Assembly (NCBI GenBank): GCA_965224535.1 | Contig: CBDCZR010000005.1 | Coordinates: 372,001 to 436,000 of the forward strand | DNA length: 64,000 nucleotides | Direction: 5' to 3' | From: JBCDHN01 sp965224535 | Lineage (GTDB): Bacteria; Verrucomicrobiota; Verrucomicrobiia; Verrucomicrobiales; DEV007 | In this document: piece after piece, positions 51,987 through 59,707 of the stretch | Layout of the letters: the number at the start of each line of letters is the position of its first letter | How positions within the stretch are numbered: position 1 is the stretch's first letter | Translations under genes and position numbers: made by a program | Notes under the pieces: generated by a model | Database searches by the model: none | The model's input: the letters and a program-made list of their open reading frames with translations, nothing else | Told to the model about the DNA's origin: nothing

Positions 51987-52466
51987 TCAATCGCGCTGTG
52001 GTTTGAACCCTTCCAATCCGGCCCAGACGTCCGGGCTTGCCGCCTGATCGCTGGCCGCGATTTCGGCGGGTTCCTCCGGTTTTTCGAACTTTCCCCGCAT
52101 CGGACAGGCACGGGGAGGACTACCATGCTCACAATGCGGGTGGATCGGAAGGGCGAGGAGAATATCCTCACGAATCCAGTCCGTCAAGTCGATGGTTGCG
52201 CGGCCTTCCAACGGTTGGTGAAACACGCCGTCCGGCAGCTTCAGCTCCTGGCGAAACGCTTCCAGGCAACGCACGCAGCGCAATTGAAACGCCGTCGAAA
52301 GCGAGCCCTGAACCAGGAGACTGGCCGAGACGATCGAAACAAAAAAATCAAAAAAAACCGGTCCATCGGGTTTCGCATCGTTTGCGTCTAAGCTAAAAAT
52401 ATCCCGGTCAATCTGGCCCGCCAACCGGATGCCCTCCTCGGGAATTTCTCGAATTTCGATGATCAT
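51987..52466 (-). CDS. yceD: YceD-family (DUF177) protein
   Basis: 159 residues. The family pattern is weak but clear by position and motif: a beta-rich start (IIEIREIPEEGIRLAGQIDR), the CVRCLEAFRQEL zinc-like pair, TIDLTDWIREDILLALPIH, then HCEHG and ACPMRGK as the second Cys/His set. It is thought to assist 23S rRNA processing in other bacteria and plants. It heads the yceD-rpmF-plsX operon and diverges from aat. Confidence 0.88.
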   Translation of the reverse strand: MIIEIREIPEEGIRLAGQIDRDIFSLDANDAKPDGPVFFDFFVSIVSASLLVQGSLSTAFQLRCVRCLEAFRQELKLPDGVFHQPLEGRATIDLTDWIREDILLALPIHPHCEHGSPPRACPMRGKFEKPEEPAEIAASDQAASPDVWAGLEGFKPQRD

Positions 52467-52502
52467 CGTGTTAGTTTCAATCAGTCGTCCAAATCAACTC
52501 GC

Positions 52503-53112
52503 ATGCAACCAATCGTTCGGCGCACCAAGTCCACTCCAGAGGAAATTGAGCCGGAATTTCTGCTCAAGGCCTATCAGTTGGGCGTTTTCCCGATGGCGAT
52601 GCACGATGGCGAGATTGCCTGGTTTCTCGCCGGATCCCCGCGGCGTTATTCCGCTGGAGGAATTCCACATCCCGCACGGGCTGAAACGCACCCTGAAGAA
52701 GGATGAATTTGAGATTCGCTTCGATACCGCGTTTGAGGCGGTGATGATGGGTTGCGCGGATCGCTCGTCCACCTGGATTGACGAGACCATTCTCTCCAGC
52801 TACTGCCAATTGCACGATTTGGGCCACGCGCACTCCGTGGAGGCCTGGTTTGAGGATGAGCTGGTGGGCGGCCTTTACGGCGTGGCCTTTGGCGGCGCGT
52901 TTTTCGGCGAATCCATGTTCGGCCGAAAGACGGACGCCTCCAAGGTCGCCCTGGTGCACTTGGTAGAGCGGATGAGGCAGTGCGGCTTCCAATTGCTCGA
53001 CACCCAGTGGTCGACTCCCCACCTGGAACAATTCGGTTGCGTGGAAATTCCCCGCTCGCGCTATCTGCGGATGCTGGAAGCCGCCCTGGAGGTGGAAACG
53101 ATGTTTCCCTGA
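52503..53112 (+). pseudogene. aat: leucyl/phenylalanyl-tRNA-protein transferase, one-base frameshift
   Basis: N-terminal frame EIEPEFLLKAYQLGVFPMAM then DGEIAWF; the rest lies one frame over: SPDPRGVIPLEEFHIPHGLK, AHSVEAWFEDELVGGLYGVA, GGAFFGESMFGRKTDASKVA and LLDTQWSTPHLEQFG. Removing one T from TTT at 52623-52625 gives WFSPDPRG, the family's invariant motif, and one ~202-residue protein. All catalytic landmarks are intact on both sides, so an assembly error in a T-run or a very fresh mutation is likely. It adds Leu or Phe to N-terminal Arg/Lys to mark proteins for ClpAP. Confidence 0.9.
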
Positions 53113-53132
53113 CCGTCCGCCCGGATTTAGGT

Positions 53133-54752
53133 TTATTGGCCCAAATAACGGCGCAAAATCCGCCCAAACTGATGCAGGCCCCAAACGGCGCGATCCAGGT
53201 GCACCAGCAGATCGACGATTTGGTTGCGATCGCTGAGATTCAGATCGTCCTTGCCCAGCAGATCGTTGCGCAGGCCGTCCATCATCGCGCTGCGGTCGCT
53301 GGTTAGCTGGAGGAGCAGTTCCAGGTCCTCGGGTTCTTCGGAATCCATCGCGGAAACGGTTTCCTCGATCAAGGCGTGGAGCCCTTCGCTAATCGCGCTA
53401 ACCAGGCTGGCGGGGACGACGTTTTTGGCGCAGGCGCGAATCATGCGCACCAGCGCGTCGAGATCGCGATGGATCGATTCCACCTCGCGCTGCACCTCGT
53501 TCAGGAAGATGAGCCGGCCTTTTTGCGCGCCTGTCAGCTCGCAGCGCAGCAGTTCGCCCAGGTAGTGGTCGATCTCCTTGGCGACGGCCAAATTCGCGCT
53601 GTGCAGCGATTCTTCGGGCACCTGGTTGGCCGCGGACACGCCTTCGCGAATTTGGTCGAAGTAAGCGGGTGTGCGGGCCAAGAGGCGAAGCTGCTCGCGC
53701 GCCACCAGATCCAGCGCGGAACTGGTGTCTTGCAGGTTTAGCTCGCTCAAAAACTGAAGCCGGCTCAGATTTTCTTCCTGCGTGGGCGGATAGAGCCGCG
53801 CCACCATCCGGCCCAGCGGAATCCAGCCCGCCACGGAGACGAACACGCCCGCGGCTTCGCTGGCGAGGAAGAGGAGGGCGAGTTGAAGCGCGGGATCGGC
53901 GGAAATTCGCAAAATGGCCCCGATCCCCGCCGGAATGCCGGAAAAATGCTCGAACAGGAAGAGAACCAGCACCAGCAACGAGCCTCCGATCTTGAACGCG
54001 GTGAAAAATCCCGCGATTTGCCGGGTTTCGCCCTTAAGGCTGGCCGCGAGGGGCAATGTCGCAAGGGCCGCCCCCACGTTGGAAGCCAACATCAGCACGG
54101 CAGCGTCGCTCGTCGCCAAAATTCCCGAAGCGCTGAGCGCGATGAGAACCAACGAGACCGCGATGGCGGATTGAAAGACAAAACCGGCGGCGATTCCCAC
54201 CAAAAAATCCGCCCACAGATGCCCGGACGCCGCGCCGATCCACTCCGTCACTAACCCGGTTTGCTCCATGGTCGCCGCCGCGCCTTTCAGCATCCCCAAG
54301 CCGAACAAGAGCAGACCGAAGCCGAGCAAAATGCTGGCCGTCAGTTTGATGGATTCGCGCCGGGAACCGCCGAAATGGAGCAAAAATCCGGTGATGCCGA
54401 GGACGATGAGTTCGAGTTTGGCGAAATTCATCGAGCCCCACAGCACGATCATCGCCGAACCGGCCGAGCCGCCGATGAGCACCGGAAGCACCTTGCGAAC
54501 GGTCAACAACGTTGAGGAAACGAAGCCGATGCAGGCGAAAAGCACGGCTTTTGCGCTGCTGGCGATCGCGCCGAAGAGAAATCCGCCGAAAAACCCGCCC
54601 ACGTCGTGATGGGTCAGCGTTTTGGTGATTTTGCGCATCTTCGGTCCGCCGAGCCGCTTCATCGCACCGCTGAACAGGTTGAGCCCGGCGAGGAAGAGCC
54701 CGATTCCGGCTAACATTTCGATAACGGCGCTAAGGATCACCTTTGCGGGCAT
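53133..54752 (-). CDS. Na+/phosphate cotransporter family protein with PhoU-like domain
   Basis: 539 residues from ATG 54752 (MPAKVILSAVIEMLAGIGLF). Two inverted repeats of membrane helices with QS/SS-type signatures (GAIASSAKAVLFACIGFVSS, GFVFQSAIAVSLVLIALSAS) match the NptA family, about 8-9 helices in total. The C-terminal ~200 residues form PhoU-like helices (EIDHYLGELLRCELTGAQKG, VESIHRDLDALVRMIRACAK). It should move phosphate with sodium, or a related ion. The upstream open frame to 55118 crosses the divergent gene and is rejected. Confidence 0.92.
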   Translation of the reverse strand: MPAKVILSAVIEMLAGIGLFLAGLNLFSGAMKRLGGPKMRKITKTLTHHDVGGFFGGFLFGAIASSAKAVLFACIGFVSSTLLTVRKVLPVLIGGSAGSAMIVLWGSMNFAKLELIVLGITGFLLHFGGSRRESIKLTASILLGFGLLLFGLGMLKGAAATMEQTGLVTEWIGAASGHLWADFLVGIAAGFVFQSAIAVSLVLIALSASGILATSDAAVLMLASNVGAALATLPLAASLKGETRQIAGFFTAFKIGGSLLVLVLFLFEHFSGIPAGIGAILRISADPALQLALLFLASEAAGVFVSVAGWIPLGRMVARLYPPTQEENLSRLQFLSELNLQDTSSALDLVAREQLRLLARTPAYFDQIREGVSAANQVPEESLHSANLAVAKEIDHYLGELLRCELTGAQKGRLIFLNEVQREVESIHRDLDALVRMIRACAKNVVPASLVSAISEGLHALIEETVSAMDSEEPEDLELLLQLTSDRSAMMDGLRNDLLGKDDLNLSDRNQIVDLLVHLDRAVWGLHQFGRILRRYLGQ

Positions 54753-54846
54753 TTTGCGCAGATTGGGGAGAAAATCACCGGATTTTCGCCATTTGCGCCC
54801 CAATTTCTGCTTTTCCTGCGCCTTTAGCGCTCTATGATGACGGCCT

Positions 54847-56670
54847 ATGGAAGGCGATTCACCCATTCCGGTTGGAATGGACCAAGTGCCGATTTTGGTC
54901 GGCATCATTGGCCACCGTGACATACCGGAAGACCAGCACAAAGAGCTGCAAACCAAGGTCCAGGCCGTTTTTAAGGCCTTGAAGCGGAAATATCCCCGCA
55001 CCCCCCTCATGGCGGTGACCGCCCTGGCCGAGGGAGCGGACACCATTGGCGCGAAGGCAGCTCTGGCCGAAGGCGCCTCGCTCATTGCGCCCTTACCGAT
55101 GCCCCCGGCAGAGTACAAGCAAACGTTCAGCTCGCCGGAAAAAGCCGCCGAACTCGATGGTTTGCTCGCAAAAGCGCTCTCCCACGTGTGCCCCTCCTAC
55201 AGCGAGCACGAAGACACCCAGGACGATCAATTCGCCCGGGCGGGAGCCGCCGTTGTGCAGTATTCGCACCTGGTCATCGCCTTGTGGAATGGCGAGGATT
55301 CCGGCCAAAACGCCGGTACGTCCTATCTCATCAGCCACGCCATCACGGGCATCCCCAAAAAGATCGTTTTCGACCTGGAAGGCTCGAAAGTTTCCCCGCT
55401 GGACCCGATCGCCACGGCCATGGTGCGGCAAATCGAGGTGACGCGTAAATCCTCGCCCAAGGTGTGCCGCAAAGGCTCGTTTCCCATGGCGCCTGAGGGC
55501 AAATTTGACGTGGTGAACTTTGGAAAGCGCGGCAAGCCGGATTTAAAGCTCACTCCCACCCAAAAACGGATGTTCGAGCAGTTTGAGGACTTCAACAAGG
55601 TCATCAACCACCACCGCCCCAAGGATGGAAACTGGGTTTCCGCGGCAAAGGAGGAAAGCAAGGGGGATGCGCCGCTGGTGCTGGTTGAGGATAAAGCCGC
55701 CGGAGCGCTTCCCGGGGGATTGCAAGTCTTGCGCGAGCGTTATGCCATGGCCGACAGCCTGGCTCTGCACTTCCAAAAACGGCGCCACTGGCGCATCACC
55801 CGCTACGTCATCGTTTTGGCGGCGTTGGTGGCCTTCATGCACCAATTGATCGGCTCCAAGCTACCGGTGGCGCAGATGATCAAGCTTCCCCGGGCGTTGG
55901 TCGAAAAATTGCCGCTGAACGAGCGAATCGACTACCAGGACACCTGGCCGTTCTTCATCTACGTGCTGCTTTTGGCGGTGGGTTACAGCACGGTGCACTT
56001 TGCGCGCCAACGCCGGTGGCAAGCGCGTTACCTGGACTATCGCACCATCGCTGAAGGCGCGCGGATTCAGTTCTTTTGGCTCATCGCCGGCATCCGCACG
56101 CCCGTGGTCAATTTTTTCCTGCGCAAACAGCGCGACGAGTTGGAGTGGATTCGCAGCGCGCTTCGACTTTGGTACCTGCGCGCGGTCATCCATGACGGCG
56201 TCATCGAGGACGCCCCTCCCGAGCAGGCGGCGCTGATTCAGAAGCACTGGATCCTGGATCAGTTGAACTACAGCAGCGGCCGCGCCGAGCGCTGCAACGC
56301 CATCGACCGCACCTTGATGATCCTGGCGCTGGTGTTTTTGGGCGTATTGTTTGCGGGGATGATCGCCCAGCCTTTCCTGGAGGAGCAACAGTTGAAGCGC
56401 GCGATCATTCTGGCAACGGCCGGCGCCGGTTCGTGCGTGTTGTTGGCCTCCTCCCTACGCTATTTTTTGGGTTACCGGGAGGCGCACAAATCCACCTCGC
56501 GCATGACCGTGCTTTTTAGTGACGCCAACCGGTTCTACAACCCCTACGACGGCATTCAGGACGAAGAGCGCGCGATTTTGGAAGAACTCGGCCGCGAAGC
56601 GCTGACGGAAACCGGCGATTGGTTGCTGATGAATCGGACGCGCAAGGTGAATTTGCCGAAAGCACCCTAG
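54847..56670 (+). CDS. SLOG-SLATT-type predicted nucleotide-sensing membrane effector
   Basis: 607 residues. N-terminal SLOG (DprA/LOG-like) Rossmann domain: VGIIGHRDIPEDQHKELQ, AVTALAEGADTIGAKAALAE, GASLIAPLPMPPAEYKQTF, and later HLVIALWNGEDSGQNAGTSY. After a ~100-residue linker come two helix pairs (about 318-338, 367-386, 489-509, 519-541). Around them is the SLATT-type motif RYLDYRTIAEGARIQFFW. The SLOG domain should bind or process a nucleotide signal; the membrane part would oligomerise or form a pore. No partner cyclase is adjacent, so ligand origin is unknown. The stop codon lies inside the MITE-like element at 56667. Confidence 0.8.
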   Translation: MEGDSPIPVGMDQVPILVGIIGHRDIPEDQHKELQTKVQAVFKALKRKYPRTPLMAVTALAEGADTIGAKAALAEGASLIAPLPMPPAEYKQTFSSPEKAAELDGLLAKALSHVCPSYSEHEDTQDDQFARAGAAVVQYSHLVIALWNGEDSGQNAGTSYLISHAITGIPKKIVFDLEGSKVSPLDPIATAMVRQIEVTRKSSPKVCRKGSFPMAPEGKFDVVNFGKRGKPDLKLTPTQKRMFEQFEDFNKVINHHRPKDGNWVSAAKEESKGDAPLVLVEDKAAGALPGGLQVLRERYAMADSLALHFQKRRHWRITRYVIVLAALVAFMHQLIGSKLPVAQMIKLPRALVEKLPLNERIDYQDTWPFFIYVLLLAVGYSTVHFARQRRWQARYLDYRTIAEGARIQFFWLIAGIRTPVVNFFLRKQRDELEWIRSALRLWYLRAVIHDGVIEDAPPEQAALIQKHWILDQLNYSSGRAERCNAIDRTLMILALVFLGVLFAGMIAQPFLEEQQLKRAIILATAGAGSCVLLASSLRYFLGYREAHKSTSRMTVLFSDANRFYNPYDGIQDEERAILEELGREALTETGDWLLMNRTRKVNLPKAP

Positions 56671-56850
56671 GGTGCATTTCTCACGGGTTTTCTGCTGCGG
56701 CTTGCTGCGGCGCATTCTGCCTGCGTTCCGCGCAAAATTCGCCTTGGACAGTGTGTCCTCACACAGCCCGGCGGCAAATTGCGCGCGCGCCTTGGCAGAA
56801 CGCGTCCTCGCTGCGCCTCGCGACGAAAACCCGTGAGAAATGCACCCTAG
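56667..56850. mobile_element. MITE-like inverted-repeat element, copy 2 (complete)
   Basis: 184 bp bounded by perfect 26-bp terminal inverted repeats: 56667-56692 (starting CTAGGGTGCATTTCTC) and 56825-56850 (ending GAGAAATGCACCCTAG). The ends carry CTAG, a possible target-site duplication or part of a YTAR-type target. The interior includes a TGTG/CACA mini-hairpin and a (GC)n run, with no coding capacity. It is non-autonomous, and its transposase is not in this window. Confidence 0.85.
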
Positions 56851-56899
56851 TGGTCAGATTGGCCAAAATTGACGCCAAAACTCCGAGGTTTCGCCGGAA

Positions 56900-57088
56900 T
56901 CAATCCTGCGTCACTTTCCGGCGGCGGAACTTGTTTCGGAACGCGGAGCCAAGCACGATCAGGCTCACCATCACGGCTGCGAGTTGAAAGGACGAAGCCA
57001 TGCCCGCATGCGCTTCGCGGGTATCGGCCAGCGCCGGGTAGTCTGGTTGAGCCCAAATTCCCGGCATGGCAACAGCCAGGATGGCCAT
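56900..57088 (-). CDS. 62-residue hypothetical exported/tail-anchored protein
   Basis: MAILAVAMPGIWAQPDYPAL is a signal-like start; a second hydrophobic helix SSFQLAAVMVSLIVLGSAF is followed by a strongly basic tail (RNKFRRRKVTQD), which orients it with the tail inside. I do not recognise a family. The frame is open further upstream (VRALFLA) without an ATG, so the start may be a weak codon beyond 57088. It lies between the MITE-like element and the divergent sulfatase gene. Confidence 0.4.
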   Translation of the reverse strand: MAILAVAMPGIWAQPDYPALADTREAHAGMASSFQLAAVMVSLIVLGSAFRNKFRRRKVTQD

Positions 57089-57235
57089 GGCGAGAAAAAG
57101 CGCACGGACCCCGGAATTTTTGGGAGGTCTGTTAGGGGCTGTGTAACGAGGGCTAATCCCGAATCCTTACACGATGGGCCCTGCAAAGAAAAGCCTAAAC
57201 TTGCACGAAATGCCCTCCCGCGTTTTGGTCGGGGC

Positions 57236-58741
57236 ATGTCCCGATTTTTCCTCTTTTTGGCCGCCGTTGCCGTAGCTGTGCCCGGCATCGCCCCTGCCGA
57301 GCATCGCCCTAACGTGATCCTCATTTACACCGACGACCAAGGCTACGGCGACGCCAGTTGCCTCAACCCCGGCGCGAAATTCCGCACCCCACACCTCGAC
57401 CGGCTGGCGCACGAAGGCCTGATCTTTACCGACGGCCACTCGCCGGACACCGTTTGCACCCCATCGCGCTACGGGCTGCTGACCGGCCGCTACAGTTGGC
57501 GCACCCAGATCAAACGCGGGGTCTACGGCGCTGAGGGACCCTGTCTCATCGCCGATGGCCGGATGACGCTGGCATCGCTGCTGCGCGACCACGGCTACCT
57601 AACCGGCATGGTGGGTAAGTGGCACCTGCGCATGGATTTTCCCGGCCAATGGGGCCAGCGCGATTGGTCCAAGCCAACGGTGGACATGCCGCTGGACAAG
57701 GGTTTCGACCACTTTTGGGGCATCCCCGCCTCCATGAATTACGGGGTGCTGGCCTGGTTTGAGGGACGCTTCGCCCAGGTGCCTCCCACCTTGTACACCC
57801 GCAAAAAACCGAACAAAATCGCGCTGGACGACTACCGCATCATGCCGGATTTCGATGCAAAACCCGCCAACGGGCGAGATTTGGAGGTCGCCCCGGATTT
57901 TGAGGACATCGACTGCCTCACGCGCTTCACCGACGAAGCCATCGCCTGGCTGGATTTGGCGTTGGAGGACCCCGACAAACCGTTTTTCCTCTACCTCGCC
58001 TACACTTCGCCGCACAAGCCGGTCATCCCCTTGCCGGAATTTCGCGGCAAGAGTGAAGCGGGCGCCTACGGCGACTTTATGGTCGAAACCGACCATCACG
58101 TTGGCGAGATTTTGCGTTGGTTGGATGCCACGGACGCCGGCGACGATACGCTGGTGTTCTTCAGCAGCGACAACGGCCCGGAGAACACCTGGAAGGAGCG
58201 CCTGGAGCGTTACGGCCACGATAGCTCCGGCGTCTACAAAGAAGGCAAGCGCAGCATTTACGAGGGCGGCCACCGCGTGCCGTTTTTGCTCCGCTGGCCC
58301 AAGGTGGTGAAGCCCGGGCGCACCTGGGATGGGCCGGTTTGCCAGACGGACCTGCTGGCGACGTTGGCGGACATGTTAGGCGCGAAATTGCCGGATGGCG
58401 CGGGTGAAGACAGCGTCAGTTTTTGGCACGTGTTAGTGGACGAAGAGGGGCCGGAAAGAGCGCCCATGGTGCACCACAGCTCCGGCGGGCGCTTTGCCGT
58501 GCGCCACGGCAAGTGGAAGCTGATCATGCCCGGCAAAAAACGCCAGGAATCGCGCGAACTCTACGATTTGAGCGCGGATCCCGCCGAGGAGACCAACCTC
58601 ATGGCCCGGCATCCCGAAATTGCGGCTCAATTGGAGGAAAAGCTCACGAAAATCGTGCAAAACGGCCGCTCCACGCCCGGTGAACCGCAACCAAACGACG
58701 GCGAGCCCTGGTGGGACTCGCTCACCTGGATTGAGCCTTGA
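57236..58741 (+). CDS. secreted type I sulfatase
   Basis: 501 residues from ATG 57236. Signal peptide MSRFFLFLAAVAVAVPGIAPAE. N-terminal metal site NVILIYTDDQGYGD, the formylglycine signature with Cys74 in VCTPSRYGLLTGRY (C-x-P-S-R), GKWHLRMDFPGQWG, SPHKPVIPLPEF and FFSSDNGPENTWKERL (second metal site). Needs maturation by formylglycine-generating enzyme, which is not in the window. It should release sulfate from a glycan or other ester in the periplasm or outside. The earlier in-frame codons (from 56984) include the intergenic region and are not used. Confidence 0.95.
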   Translation: MSRFFLFLAAVAVAVPGIAPAEHRPNVILIYTDDQGYGDASCLNPGAKFRTPHLDRLAHEGLIFTDGHSPDTVCTPSRYGLLTGRYSWRTQIKRGVYGAEGPCLIADGRMTLASLLRDHGYLTGMVGKWHLRMDFPGQWGQRDWSKPTVDMPLDKGFDHFWGIPASMNYGVLAWFEGRFAQVPPTLYTRKKPNKIALDDYRIMPDFDAKPANGRDLEVAPDFEDIDCLTRFTDEAIAWLDLALEDPDKPFFLYLAYTSPHKPVIPLPEFRGKSEAGAYGDFMVETDHHVGEILRWLDATDAGDDTLVFFSSDNGPENTWKERLERYGHDSSGVYKEGKRSIYEGGHRVPFLLRWPKVVKPGRTWDGPVCQTDLLATLADMLGAKLPDGAGEDSVSFWHVLVDEEGPERAPMVHHSSGGRFAVRHGKWKLIMPGKKRQESRELYDLSADPAEETNLMARHPEIAAQLEEKLTKIVQNGRSTPGEPQPNDGEPWWDSLTWIEP

Positions 58742-58776
58742 AGGGACCAAAAGGACCCAAGGGACCGAAAGGACTG
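58741..58776. repeat. short GGGACC/AAAGGAC tandem repeat
   Basis: Four imperfect copies of a 9-10 bp unit (AAGGGACCA, AAAGGACCC, AAGGGACCG, AAAGGACTG) directly after the sulfatase stop. A slippage-type repeat with no visible function. Confidence 0.6.
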
Positions 58777-58803
58777 CCGTGCTAAAAATGACGTCGCCGC
58801 GGC

Positions 58804-59292
58804 TCATTTCCGCCGGCTCAGATGAATCCGCGCCTTGTCGTAGCGGCGCCGCGACGGGCGCAAAACTTCGACCCGCACCGTGTAGTCCGTCAGCGAAGGG
58901 ACGGAATTTCGGGCGAAAATGAGCGCGCGATACTTCCCATCATCCACAATTCGCGGAAAAACCGGCCGGACCACGGTGGAGGCCACTTTTTGGCCGTTTG
59001 GCGCGATCGTGCTCACCCTGATCTCAGACCGGTCGAACGGCGTGTAAGGATGGGAGCCGGATTGTTCCCGCGTCCGGAAGTAGATCCAATGCGGATAGGT
59101 CGGCTGGCCGTTGCTCACCGGAAAATCGACGCTAACCGGCGCTCCAATCGGGAAATGCGGCAGGATCAACGCGTTGCCGTTTCCCCCGCCGCCACCGCCG
59201 CTGGACGACGTCTTGCAACTGGCGATGAAAGCGGCGCCAACAAGACAGAGTACGCGAGCCAAACGAATTGCCTTTTCTGCCCCACGCCTCAT
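58804..59292 (-). CDS. small lipoprotein of unknown function
   Basis: 162 residues from ATG 59292 (the frame runs to 59364). A basic start and hydrophobic core (RLARVLCLVGAAFIASC) end in the lipobox IASC. A Gly-rich linker (SSSGGGGGG) follows, then a beta-rich domain of ~110 residues (PVSVDFPVSNGQPTYPHWIY, TDYTVRVEVLRPS). It is anchored to the outer membrane or the periplasmic face; no family recognised. Confidence 0.65.
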   Translation of the reverse strand: MRRGAEKAIRLARVLCLVGAAFIASCKTSSSGGGGGGNGNALILPHFPIGAPVSVDFPVSNGQPTYPHWIYFRTREQSGSHPYTPFDRSEIRVSTIAPNGQKVASTVVRPVFPRIVDDGKYRALIFARNSVPSLTDYTVRVEVLRPSRRRYDKARIHLSRRK

Positions 59293-59356
59293 GGCAATCA
59301 AGGCCAACTGAAAGTCCGGATGGCCGACGGGAGCGGAAGGGGGTTCAGTAGGCGAG

Positions 59357-59640
59357 TCAGGCATTTTGGGATTCGGCGTTCGAGGTTAACCGTTCTTCAA
59401 GCATTGCGGGCGGCGTTTGCGAGGCGTCATAGACAGCCCACTCATCCACCAACGGAATATAGACCTCGTTCAACAGTTTCCAACCCCGATCGAAGCGGCG
59501 GCGGATCACTTTTTCCGGAACGGCATGTCCGCCCAGCCGAACCCGGTGGGCAACACGGCGAATGGCAAATTCCGCATCCGGAAGTTTCAGGAAATAGAGT
59601 GTCACGTGCAACCACTTGGTGCGGGTGCGCCTGTTCGCTC
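59357..59640 (-). pseudogene. C-terminal remnant of a zeta-toxin/AAA-like kinase
   Basis: The readable part (LYFLKLPDAEFAIRRVAHRV, RLGGHAVPEKVIRRRFDRGW, LLNEVYIPLVDEWAVYDASQ) matches the C-terminal third of zeta-toxin-type P-loop kinases found with small partners in PVC and other genomes. The Walker A half is missing: upstream in frame is unrelated, low-complexity sequence that overlaps the start of the divergent CehA-like gene. Not functional as it stands. Confidence 0.65.
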
Positions 59641-59707
59641 GGCGCCCGCAAAAATAAACCACGCGTGATTTGCAGAATCCGCGGAGCGACGTCAGGCTCA
59701 TTTCCTC

